A DNA stretch of 64,000 nucleotides, taken from the NCBI RefSeq assembly GCF_030052815.1, contig NC_079505.1, forward strand, positions 27,482,843 through 27,546,842, written 5' to 3'. The notes below the pieces were generated by a model. It ran no database searches. It had not been told where the DNA came from and was given only the letters and a program-made list of their open reading frames with translations. The DNA is from Hevea brasiliensis (lineage: Eukaryota; Streptophyta; Magnoliopsida; Malpighiales; Euphorbiaceae). The position numbers and the translations under genes are program-made. Positions 1 to 10,593 of the stretch are shown here, piece by piece (positions within the stretch are counted from its first letter, which is position 1; the number at the start of each line of letters is the position of its first letter).

Positions 1-2639
1 GCCGACTTGTCCAGTTGAGTAAATAATTAATATGACATAAAATATGAAGAAATATTGCTAGAAATTAAATTGAAAATGAGTAGTGGAGGAAAGAAAAGAA
101 AAATGCAACAAATGCAAATTATGACCTCAAAGTGATGTCATTTAAAATGTCTAACCAATCACCATTAAGCCATCCATTGACTAATTAATAAAAGGACTAA
201 ATGAATGCTAAATAACCAAAAGAAAATTTCAGCAGCCACCCCTTCCTTATGCAGCCGAAACCCTAGTCTCCATAGCCACCCCCATGAAAGCTCCTTCAAC
301 CTTCAATTCTCTCCTTCATTTCACCCTAAAACCCTAGTTTCCTTTCACTAAAATTTGCCCTAGCACCTTGCTAAAGCCTTTGGCAGCCAACAAGAGGGAA
401 GAAAGTAAAGTTTAGCTGCCCAATCAAGGTTAGTGCATATATGTAGTTAAAATACATTAATTCCATGATTTAGGCTTGTAATGAACTAGAAATTGTGAAT
501 AATGAAACAAATTCAATGTGTATCTCCACCAAAGAATTCGGAAGCCCTAATAGAGGAAGGGTTTTGAATGTTTTTAATGGACTTAGCACGAGTTGGAGAT
601 TGTATTTAAGTTATATATTTACATATATGTTGAACTAGGGTGCTAATTGAGGGTTTATGGGTAAAGTGCATTGGACATTAGGGTTTTGAGGCATGAAAAT
701 GTGACTTGGCTTATTAAACTGTTAAAGAACAATCTAATGGTCAATAAGTGACCATTTGAGGTATGTTGAACACAATTTGGACTGAAAAATGATATGGTAA
801 ACTCAAGGTGTAAAGCGCCTAGGGCGGCAGAGGGACTGAAAATTCAGTCCCTTTGCACTGCCATAACTTGGGCTGTGTTAGTCCAATTGATGTTTGGCCA
901 ATTGGACATGAAACTAGGCTTATAATGGCACATTTTTGCTGAAGAAACCATGCCCAAAAGACCAAAGCAAAAGGACCAAAACTCAGCCCCAATCCGGATA
1001 CCCTGCACTGAATTCTGCAGAATTGACCAAATGAATAGTAACTGTTCATTTGGCCATAACTCACTATAGATTTGGTCAATTGACCTGAAATTTTTACAGA
1101 AACAAGTTAAGACATAGAAAAACAACTTTCATGAAGGAACCTACCCTAAATTATGGCCAGAATCCATCCAACCAAGTGACTCTAGTTACTGTTCATGCAC
1201 TGTAGATATGGTAATTTTCTGCAGAATGCACTTTCGGCCAGCTTGGGTCTTTGGACCATATCTAGAGCTACAAAACTCCAAATGGAGTGATTCAAAAAAG
1301 GAAATTCAACTAGACAAAATAAGGAACAATTTTCATGTTTTACATTTCTTCAAATTCCTACAGTAACAGTGTCTAATGGAACAGTGAAGTTGACTCACCA
1401 AAACTGAAAATTCTGCTTGTGTTGAGTTACACTTTGAAATGGTATTAACACTTAATGCCAACAAGTTTTAAACACTAAATGTGGTATATTGGGAGTGCCA
1501 AAGTCAATGTACATATTTGCTATCAAAAAGTCAACATTTTAGTTGACCATAGAGGTGAATAGTAACACCAAAACTTGAAATTCAAAGATTGAAGAATTTA
1601 AAAGTTTCAAATGCCCTAGTATACCTAACATGATTGGTTTGGATAGTTTGGCATGCCAATAGGGTTCAGTTAGCAGTACTGCACATGGCAATATGCCATT
1701 CTGTGATTTCATGGCTTTTAGCCATTCTGACTTTGTATTGAGACTTGGCCTTGTGCATGATATTATTCTGACTTGTTAGTTACATTACCATTGCCTGCCG
1801 GAGATGCATATGTGACCGATGGTGTGACGGCCCGAGGTATTAGGTACCCAGTGCCAGTTTACCCGTTATCCAATCCAGTCGTCTAGTGTAGGTTACTTGG
1901 GGCAACCAAATGAATAAAAGTGAACAACGTTAATGAAATAACGAATGTACCAATACCAAACAAAGAAAGCATACACATTCCATACACATTTAATTTCTTG
2001 CTATTTTCTTCTATTATATTATTGCACCACTAAGCATCATTGCTTAGCGCGTTGCTTTTGCCACGCGTAGGTACTGGAGATCCCGATCGTGAGCCCAGTA
2101 GACCACAGACTGGGTGAGTCCGTCCTACAGTTCTGCTCAGTGTCCTTGTCACCTCAACTTCTGCAGTGCATTGGTAGGACACTAGGTGTCATTTTGGCAT
2201 TCTGTAATTAATTTTGATTTTCTCATATGTATTTGGATCTATGTAATGTATTTTGATATTTATGTAAATAATGAAAGTTATGGTTATAAATGCAAAACTT
2301 GAGCATTTATTTATTGTTTGTATATGAGGAATGAATGATTGAAAAATGTTGAGAACTTGATAAATGGAGTTGAGATGATGGAATATGAATATAGGAAGTG
2401 TTTTTCACAGGTTCCGAAGAACTGGTTTCTCCATTTTTAGCCGGTACTCTGCCGGATTTTCTATAAAATTTTCGGAACCTCAAATAAATTATAATTTCAC
2501 TAATGACTTAAATAAAACATATTTCACAAGCTATAATCAAAATTATTGATGAAAATTTATTAAGGTATAATAGAGTGTGCCGGTACACCGTGTGACATAG
2601 CTTGCTCGGCTACACTGTAGACGGGTAAGGGGTGTCTCA
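1..2639 (+). repeat. G1 5' LTR, truncated by the window edge
   Basis: Base 1 corresponds to 7813 in the 3' LTR, so about the first 420 bp lie outside. It ends in GTGTCTCA, five bases before the primer site. It holds no gene. It carries a near-perfect palindrome (1027-1053) and a 7-bp hairpin (2030-2047) that recurs in altered form in other gypsy LTRs here. It differs from the 3' LTR by scattered substitutions and small indels, several at CAG/CTG sites, for example near 1845-1862. Minus-strand frames at 819-1125 recur in the other LTR only because the LTRs are copies. Confidence 0.93.
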
Positions 2640-2644
2640 TTTAG

Positions 2645-2656
2645 TGGTATCAGAGC
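2645..2656 (+). other. G1 primer-binding site (initiator Met tRNA)
   Basis: TGGTATCAGAGC, the standard plant complement to the 3' end of initiator Met-tRNA, starts five bases after the 5' LTR end. It primes minus-strand DNA synthesis. Confidence 0.92.
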
Positions 2657-2766
2657 ACGGTTTAGGCGTTTCTGGGCCTAGATTGAGTCCATACCATGCA
2701 TTGCATTTGTAAGAGTCGAGGTGACACTAACGCAGATCTATTTATCTTTCTTATTTTGAATAGGAT

Positions 2767-4390
2767 ATGGATCCTTCATCTCAGAGAGCCGTTGAGGAGG
2801 AAGTGGAGAGTCATGCTCCACCTGCGGCGGTGAGGCTGGGGCATGAGAGAATCTGCTCACAGACTCAAGCGAGCACCTTTCGGCCTCTACAGGCCATGTT
2901 TCAGCAAATGGCCGACTTCTTTAGACAAATGGCCGGGGTAATGCTAGCACCACCACCACCAGCTCCACAGCAGAAATCACACCTGGAAAGGCTAAGGAAG
3001 TTTGGAGCTGTGGACTTCTATGGCAAGAGAGAAGATGACTCTGTTGCAGCCGAAAATTGGTTGAAGCGAGCAGGCGAGTCTTAAAACAACTCCACCGCAC
3101 TCGAGCAAAACACGGAAGCTGCCATATCCTTCTTTGCAAGACGATGCATATGAGTGGTGGGACAACGTGTCCAGTGAAGTGCAGCCGAAGTCAGAACTTG
3201 GGACTTCTTTCTTCTAATTTAAGAAGAAATATGTGGGTGCGTATATCCGGAAGAGAAGAAGAGAGTTTATTAACACGAGGCGAGGCGGTGGTCGGTGGCG
3301 AATATGAATAGGTATTCATCCTATTAAGCCGCTATGGAAGGGAGATAGTCCAAATTGAAGCTGTAAGGTGCAAGAGATTCAAGAGGGATGAATGACAATA
3401 TCAAGATCCAGCTCAACGCCTTGGGAATCACGCAATTTAGCAAGTTAGTGGAAGGCTGCAATAAAGGTGGAAAAAGTAAGAATCGGTGAGCGGACCGGAA
3501 GGGAGAGCGAGAAGAGGGGCCAGGGTCGGTCTAGCTCGGCTCTGCATTTGGAAAGAAGTTCAAGGGTCACACGCACGAGTTCAGCTCGGCCACATGGTCG
3601 AGTCGGTCTCGGGGCCGTGCCACGATTCACCCCTAGGAGAGTCGGTCCACACCATCGGTGGCGCTCTCCAGGATGGGGTTCAAGGGACCAGCCCCAACAT
3701 CTTACGCATGTCCACACCGAGAAATGGCATAAGGGGAGTGTTGGAGAGTGGCGGTGCTGCTTGAGGTGTGGGTCAACAGAGCATCGATTGAAGAAGCGCC
3801 CACGCAGAACTACTACATTTGCTCCAACACAAGCGACATGCACTGCTCTGCACCACCAAGGGTAGAAGGTCCGTAAATCCAGTCGTGGGACCATCTCGCA
3901 GGCTGCATCGAGCCGCAGAAGGCGGATAACGGACCACTGCCGGAAATTATGCCCCGAGAGCTCGGGAGGAGCAAGATGCCGGACGTCATTAGGTAGTGCG
4001 TTCTCCTCTACACTACACTGTGCATGCATTGGTGGATCCAGATCCACTCATTCCTACATTTGCATCAACCTACCCATAGAAAGGGGATATTGGTAAGGAG
4101 AGTGACCAAGACATTACGGTCACTAATCCATTAGGCCACGATGTAGTGGTGAACAAGGTATACAAGGGTTTCCGTTAAGGATTGAGGTATGAATTCTTGG
4201 CGGACCTAATTGAGTTGCCCTTCCATGAGTTTGACGTGATATTGGGAATGGACTGGTTGTCACGTCATCGTGCAATAGTTGATTGCAAATTGAAGAGAAT
4301 TTCTCTAAAAACTTGAGGGTAATGAGATCACGGTTGTGGGGAAAGGACGATTTCTTGTCCAATGTCATCTCACCACGATTGCAAGAAGAA
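2767..4390 (+). pseudogene. gag-pro: G1 gag and protease, multiply frameshifted
   Basis: Gag builds the virus-like particle and protease cuts the polyprotein. The ATG at 2767 follows the primer site by about 110 bp and opens a 105-codon frame (2767-3084) with a methionine-rich FFRQMAGVM stretch and a region matching the Ty3 gag domain (LRKFGAVDFYG). After that the frame is lost repeatedly. A damaged knuckle survives at 3755-3799 (CLRCGSTEH, C-x2-C-x4-H; the last Cys reads Arg). Around 4195-4310 the end of the protease is readable (ILGMDWLSRH and following), but I find no intact catalytic D-x-G motif. The stretch 3300-4000 is rich in CGG and TCG where related copies carry CAG/CTG, so part of the damage may be sequencing error. 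Confidence 0.8.
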
Positions 4391-4439
4391 TGATGAGAAA
4401 AAGGTGAAGCCTACCTAGCACATGTGGTGGATACTAGGC

Positions 4440-5720
4440 GTGCTAAGCCAAACTCGAGTGACATACCCACAGTGAGAGACTTCCCAGGTATTTCTGAAGA
4501 ATTGCACAGTTTGCCACGAGAAAGGAAGTTGAATTTGCTATTGAGACGCTGCACAAAGACCTATTTCCATTGCTCCTTATAGGATGGCACCTCTTGAATT
4601 GAGGAGTTGAAAACTCGATTTGCAAGAGTTACTAGATAAAGGGGTTCATACGCCCCATGTGTCACCATGGGGAGCTCCAAGGTCTTTGTTCGTGAAAAGA
4701 AGGATGGGACTTTGAGACTTTGTATTGATTCTGGCGGTTGAATAAAGTGGTATGAAGAACAAGTATCCGTTGCCTAGAATTGATGATCTGTTTGATCGGT
4801 TGAAGGAAGCAGGAGTATTTTCTAAGATTGATCTCGGTCGAGTATCATCGGTGAGGGTGAAGGATGTAGATGTGCCCAAGACTACATTCGGGACCCGTGC
4901 GGGCATTATGAGTTTACGGTGATGCCCTTTGGCCTAACAAATGCACCAGAAGATTCATGGACCTTATGAACCGTATCTTCCATCCATACCGGATTGGTTC
5001 GTAGTGGTTTTTATTGATGATATTCGTGTACTCCAAGACCGGGGAAGAACATGATGAGCATTTGAGGTTGTTACGCAAACCACGAGAGAAAAGGAGTCAG
5101 TATGCTAAGTTGTCCAAGTGTGACTTTTGGTGAATGAAATTGCATTCCTTGGACACATAGTGTCACCGATGGGATTAGGTGGATCCCAAGAAAATAGAAG
5201 CGATGATGGAATGGAAGCCTCCCGAAATACAAGCGAGGTCAAGCTTCTTGGGGCTATTTGGGTATTACAGAGATTTGTGAAGGGATTTTCCCTAATAGCC
5301 GCTCCAATGACCAAGTTGTTACACAAGAATGTCGATTTGTTGGAATGACAAGTGTCAGACCAGTTTTGAGAAATTGAAGGCTATGTTGACAGAGGCACCA
5401 GTGTTAACACAGCCAATGTCAGGAAAGGACTTTGTGGTCTACAGTGATGCCTCACATAATGGGTTAGGGTGTGTATTAATGCAAGAGGAAAAGGTGATTG
5501 CCTATGCTTCCAGGCAGCTAAGGCCACATGAACAGAATTACCCTACCCATGATCTAGAGCTTGCAGCAATTATCTTCGCACTGAAGATATGGAGGCATTA
5601 TTTGTATGGTGAAAAGTGCTACGTTTACAGACCACAAGAGCCTAAAATATTTGCCAACCTGAAGGAGCTCAACCTTAGCAGAGGCGATGGATTGAGTTCT
5701 GAAGGACTATGACTGTAATT
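4440..5720 (+). pseudogene. pol: G1 reverse transcriptase and RNase H, frameshifted
   Basis: Copies element RNA to DNA and removes the RNA strand. Frame pieces match the G2 copy: the region after the PWG motif (about 4660-4760), the MPFGLTNAP motif (4921-4950) and the catalytic FIDD (about 5010-5022). Each piece is in a different frame. The best piece is RNase H at 5329-5712, with [37 protein letters not shown] and the [11 protein letters not shown] tail. The canonical TDHKSL motif that should follow is scrambled at about 5628. No product is possible as written. Confidence 0.85.
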
Positions 5721-6548
5721 GATTACCATCACAGGAAGGCAAATGTAGTTCTTGATGCTTTGAGCAGAAAATCCATGCGACCTTGAGATCATTGAATGCC
5801 GTTTATCTTTGGTTCGTGATGGAGCTATCTTGGCCGAGTTGCAAGTGAGGCCAAACACTGCTCTGCAGATTTTAGATGGGCGAGAAGGTAGATGAGAAGC
5901 TAATGGCTATTATGAGCAAAATCCCGGAGGAAAAGCAGCGACTATGGGGTGAAAGGCGATGGGTGTCTGTATTACAAAGGAAGGCGTGTGTACCGGATGA
6001 TGGGAATTGAAAGCCAATATTCTAAAAGAGGCACACACTAGTGTATATGCTATGCACCCGTGAAGTACAAAGATGTATCATGATCTCAAGCTTGATATTG
6101 GTGGCACAGTATGAAGAGGGACATAGCTGACTATGTGACTAAATGCTTGACATGTCAGCAAGTCAAAGCAGAACATCAAGTTCCATCAGGTTTGCTACAG
6201 CCTATACGCATACCTGAGTGGAAATGGGATCGGGTCACCATGGATTTTGTAAGCGGGCTACCTCTCACCCGGAAGAAATATGATGCAGCATCGGTGATAG
6301 TTGATAGATTGACAAAGTCAGCACACTTTCTGCCAGTTAGGACTGACTACTCACTAGAGAGGTTAGCAGAATTGTATATCAGTGAGATAGTTAGACTACA
6401 TGGAATTCCACTTTCCATCATATCTGATCGAGACCCAAGGTTTACATCGAGATTCTGGAAGAAGTTGCATGAATCCTTGGGTACACAACTCCATTTCAGC
6501 ACAGCTTTCCATCCTCAGACTTATGGGCAATCCGAAAGAGTAATCCAG

Positions 6549-6623
6549 GTAAACAATTGAACCAATTGAATTAGTACAAATATTGAACTAAAAATGATAA
6601 CAATAACATGAAATATATGTCAG
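6549..6623 (+). other. Candidate spliceosomal intron in the G1 integrase gene
   Basis: The integrase frame reads QSERVIQ up to 6548, then 75 bp begin with GTAAAC and end with TGTCAG, and the protein resumes with VLED at 6624. The G2 integrase has the same residues joined directly (42195-42225). The insert is strongly AT-rich, has AG before the GT and GT after the AG, and contains branch-point-like AACTAAA. At 75 bp it is close to the smallest usual plant introns. It is a multiple of three but carries a stop at 6558-6560, so translation needs removal. Splicing is inferred, not shown. Confidence 0.6.
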
Positions 6624-7351
6624 GTCCTTGAGGATATCTTTGAGGAGTTGTGTCATTGAGTTTGAGGAAGTTGGGATAGATACCTCCCACAGCGGAATTT
6701 GCATACAACAATAGCTACCAAGCTAGTATCCAAATGGCCGTATGAAGCATTGTATGGGAGAAAATGTAGAACTCTAGTGTCTTTGGGTGAATTGGGCGAA
6801 GACAAGCGGTAGGGCGGACACAGTGAAACAGTGAGGAGAAGGTAAAATCAATCAAAGCCAACTTAAAGGTTGCCTCGCATGCATGTAAGTCTTATGCCGA
6901 CCTGAAGAGAAAAGAAATAGAATATGGGGTTGGCGACAAAGTGTTCCTCAAGGTGTCACCATGGAAGAAAGTATTGAGGTTTGGAAGGAAAGGTAAGTTA
7001 AGCCCTAGGTTCATTGGCCCATATGAAGTCATTGAACGTGTGGGTCCAGTTGCCTATAGGCTACCTTTACCATCAGAGCTGGTCAAGATCCACAATGTGT
7101 TCCACGTATCCATGCTCAGAAGATACCGCTCAGATCCTTCACATGTCATCTCCAGAGAAGAAATTGAAATACAGCCGGATTTGACATACGAAGAAGAACC
7201 TCTACGGATCTTGGCTCGGGAAGTGAAAGAGTTGAGAAACAAGCAAATTCCATTGGTGAAAGTGCTTTGGAGGCACCACAACACCGAGGAGGCAACTTGG
7301 GAAAGTGAAGAGTCGATGAGGCAACAGTTCCCTCAACTGTTTGCATCAGGT

Positions 7352-7371
7352 AAATTTCGAGGACGAAATTT
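7352..7371 (+). repeat. Inverted repeat at the end of the G1 coding region
   Basis: AAATTTCG (7352-7359) and CGAAATTT (7364-7371) form an 8-bp stem with a 4-base loop, covering the last codons just before the purine tract. G2 has the same stem at 42961-42979 with a 3-base loop. Confidence 0.75.
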
Positions 7372-7376
7372 AAATT

Positions 7377-7389
7377 AGAGGGGAAGAGT
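7377..7389 (+). other. G1 polypurine tract
   Basis: Purine-rich AGAGGGGAAGAG lies directly before the TGTAAC start of the 3' LTR and primes plus-strand synthesis. Confidence 0.88.
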
Positions 7390-10300
7390 TGTAACACCCT
7401 CCCGATAACCACTCCGTACATCCTACTGTTCCAGTGACCGGTGTCGGTCCGGACAGCTAGAATATTTGGAAAAATATTCAAACTAAAGTCAGGAACCATA
7501 ATTAACTCAAATATTAACAAGAAAAATTTAGTAAAAAAATTTAGAAATAAAATACAATCAAGTTAAACGAGCCGGTGCCCTAGCGATGGGTAACCGGAGG
7601 GAAGTTGCGGTTCTCGCAACGAGGAGCCCTAGACCCGGGAGAAAAATTATAAAATAATTTTTGGGACTCCAGAGAAGGGTAATTCAGGTTCCCATGGCAT
7701 TAGAATGCCAAGAAAATACCTAGAAAAATTTTTCAATCGGTACAGACGATTTTGAGCCGTTAAGCCAAACGGAGGGCATTTTGGTCATTTCGCCTTCAGA
7801 GGTGATTTTTGGCCGACTTGTCCAGTTGAGTAAATAATTAATATGACATAAAATATGAAGAAATATTGCTAGAAATTAAATTGAAAATGAGTAGTGGAGG
7901 AAAGAAAAGAAAAATGCAACAAATGCAAATTATGACCTCAAAGTGATGTCATTTAAAATGTCTAACCAATCACCATTAAGCCATCCATTGACTAATTAAT
8001 AAAAGGACTAAATGAAGACTAAATAACCAAAAGAAAATTTCAGCAGCCACCCCTTCCTTATGCAGTTGAAACCCTAGTCTCCATAGCCACCCCCATGAAA
8101 GCTCCTTCAACCTTCAATTCTCTCCTTCATTTCACCCTAAAACCCTAGTTTCCTTTCACTAAAATTTGCCCTAGCACCTTGCTAAAGCCTTTGGCAGCCA
8201 ACAAGAGGGAAGAAAGTAAAGTTTAGGGCTTTGGAAATTCTGCCCAATCAAGGTTAGTGCATATATGTAGTTAAAATACATTAATTCCATGATTTAGGCT
8301 TGTAATGAACTAGAAATTGTGAATAATGAAACAAATTCAATGTGTATCTCCACCAAAGAATTCGGCAGCCCTAATAGAGGAAGGGTTTTGAATGTTTTTA
8401 ATGGACTTAGCATGAGTTGGAGATTGTATTTAAGTTATATATTTACATATATGTTGAACTAGGGTGCTAATTGAGGGTTTATGGGTAAAGTGCATTGGAC
8501 ATTAGGGTTTTGAGGCATGAAAATGTGACTTGGCTTATTAAACTGTTAAAGAACAATCTAATGGTCAATAAGTGACCATTTGAGGTATGTTGAACACAAT
8601 TTGGACTGAAAAATGGTATGGTAAACTCAAGTTGTAAACTGCCCTAGGACAGCAGCAGAGGGACTGAAAATTCAGTCCCTTTGCACTGCCATAACTTGGG
8701 CTGTGTTAGTCCAATTGATGTTTGGCCAATTGGACATGAAACTAGGCTTATAATGGCACATTTTTGCTGAAGAAACCATGCCCAAAAGACCAAAGCAAAA
8801 GGACCAAAACTCAGCCCCAATCCGGATACCCTGCACTGAATTCTGCAGAATTGACCAAATGAACAGTAACTGTTCATTTGGCCATAACTCACTGTAGATT
8901 TGGTCAATTGACCTGAAATTTTTACAGCAACAAGTTAAGACATAGACAAACAACTTTCATGAGGGAACCTACCCCAAATTATGGACAGAATCTATCCAAC
9001 CAAGTGACTCTAGTTACTGTTCATGCACTGTAGATATGGTAATTTTCTGCAGAATGCACTTTCGGCCAGCTTGGGTCTTTGGACCATATCTAGAGCTACA
9101 AAACTCCAAATGGAGTGATTCAAAAAAGGAAATTCAACTAGACAAAATAAGGAACAATTTTCATGTTTTACATTTCTTCAAATTCCTACAGTAACAGTGT
9201 CTAATGGAACAGTGAATTTGACTCACCAAAACTGAAAATTCTGCTTGTGTTGAGTTACACTTTGAAATGGTATTAACACTTAATGCCAACAAGTTTTAAA
9301 CACTAAATGTGGTATATTGGGAGTGCCAAAGTCAATGTACATATTTGCTATCAAAAAGTCAACATTTTAGTTGACCATAGAGGTGAATAGTAACACCAAA
9401 ACTTGAAATTCAAAGATTGAAGAATTTAAAAGTTTCAAATGCCCTAGTATACCTAACATGATTGGTTTGGATAGTTTGGCATGCCAATAGGGTTCAGTTA
9501 GCAGTACTGCACATGGCAATATGCCATTCTGTGATTTCATGGCTTTTAGCCATTCTGACTTTGTATTGAGACTTGGCCTTGTGCCTGATATTATTCTGAC
9601 TTGTTGTTAGCTATTGCCTGCACACCGGAGATGCATATGTGACCGATGGTGTGACGGCGAGGTACTTACTACCGGTGCGGTTACCCGTTATCCAATCCAG
9701 TCGTCTAGTGTAGGTTACTTGGGGCAACCAAATGAATAAAAGTGAACAACGTTAATGAAATAACGAATGTACCAATACCAAACAAAGAAAGCATACACAT
9801 TCCATACACATTTAATTTCTTGCTATTTTCTTCTATTATATTATTGCACCACTAAGCATCATTGCTTAGCGCGTTGCTTTTGCCACGCGTAGGTACTGGA
9901 GATCCCGATCGTGAGCCCAGTAGACCACAGACTGGGTGAGTCCGTCCTGCAGTTCTGCTCAGTGTCCTTGTCACCTCAACTTCTGCAGTGCATTGGTAGG
10001 ACACTAGGTGTCATTTTGGCATTCTGTAATTAATTTTGATTTTCTCATATGTATTTGGATCTATGTAATGTATTTTGATATTTATGTAAATAATGAAAGT
10101 TATGGTTATAAATGCAAAACTTGAGCATTTATTTATTGTTTGTATATGAGGAATGAATGATTGAAAAATGTTGAGAACTTGATAAATGGAGTTGAGATGA
10201 TGGAATATGAATATAGGAAGTGTTTTTCACAGGTTCCGAAGAACTGGTTTCTCCATTTTTAGCCGGTACTCTGCCGGATTTTCTATAAAATTTTCGGAAC

Positions 10301-10461
10301 CTCAAATAAATTATAATTTCACTAATGACTTAAATAAAACATATTTCACAAGCTATAATCAAAATTATTGATGAAAATTTATTAAGGTATAATAGAGTGT
10401 GCCGGTACACCGTGTGACATAGCTTGCTCGGCTACACTGTAGACGGGTAAGGGGTGTCTCA
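7390..10461 (+). repeat. G1 3' LTR, complete (3072 bp)
   Basis: Starts TGTAACACC after the purine tract and ends GTGTCTCA, the same end as the 5' LTR. From 7813 it matches 1-2639. It contains a GTTGCG/CGCAAC hairpin (7604-7620), a 27-base near-perfect palindrome (8855-8881) and a CTAAGCA/TGCTTAG hairpin (9852-9869). No coding gene is supported; the minus-strand frames at 8644-8953 are shared LTR sequence. G5 at the right edge of the window is a diverged relative. Confidence 0.93.
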
Positions 10462-10593
10462 TTGCAGCTCAATTGGTAAGAGGCGAAGCAAACCCGTGAG
10501 GTGATATGGGTTCGAATCCTAGCTCTGCAGGGCGAAGGGATTGAACTCCACCAAAGCGGACAGTACCGAGGGGCCCACTAAGCCGGGGTGTGA
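10462..10593 (+). repeat. Remnant X with tRNA-like A and B boxes
   Basis: A 132-bp piece between the G1 3' LTR and the copia leader. It contains GCTCAATTGGTAAGAG, like a tRNA D-arm/A box, and GGTTCGAATCC, a perfect B box, 34 bp further on. It ends in GGTGTGACA, an LTR-type end. The two halves together suggest either a SINE-like or tRNA-derived segment, or the 3' end of another LTR element that G1 split. No complete tRNA cloverleaf can be drawn because the 5' acceptor arm is missing, so I do not call a tRNA gene. Confidence 0.55.

Larger units (their letters stand above)
5721..7375 (+). pseudogene. int: G1 integrase with chromodomain-like C-terminus, broken
   Basis: Integrase inserts the DNA copy; the C-terminal chromodomain-like part is thought to steer chromovirus insertion to heterochromatin. 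Zinc-binding His residues are recognisable near 6032-6060 and the Cys pair is CLTC in the 6111-6560 frame. That frame holds the first two catalytic acids (TMDF and SDRDPRF) and the Glu in QSERVIQ. At 6549 it runs into a 75-bp intron-like insertion, after which LED resumes at 6624 in a damaged frame. A second clean frame (6941-7378) holds FLKVSPWKKV, the GPYEV motif, HNVFHVSMLRRY and the chromodomain-like end (IPLVKVLWRHHNTEEATWE). Confidence 0.88.
1..10461 (+). mobile_element. G1: Ty3/gypsy chromovirus (Tekay/Del-like), nearly complete, 5' end outside window
   Basis: Two long direct repeats (1-2639 and 7390-10461) flank an internal region that starts with a Met-tRNA primer site and ends with a purine tract. 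Gene order is gag, protease, reverse transcriptase, RNase H, integrase and a chromodomain-like tail, which defines a Ty3/gypsy chromovirus; the roughly 3-kb LTRs fit the Tekay/Del lineage (lineage is inference). The internal region is only about 4.75 kb and badly broken between about 3050 and 6100. The target duplication cannot be tested because the left flank is outside the window. On the right the element abuts a tRNA-like remnant that itself lies in copia element C1. Confidence 0.93.

Noticed and set aside
844..1125. Minus-strand frame of about 90 codons shared by both G1 LTRs (also 8672-8953)
   Set aside because: Explained by LTR identity; antisense, with no recognisable domain and no conservation in the related G2 LTR.
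3445..4047. Minus-strand 200-codon frame
   Set aside because: Antisense to the damaged G1 gag; its length reflects the unusually GC-rich patch, and it contains no recognisable motif.
10476..10540. tRNA gene call for the A/B-box sequence
   Set aside because: The acceptor stem has no 5' half, the T stem pairs poorly and the D stem is imperfect; a tRNA-derived remnant is the most that can be said.
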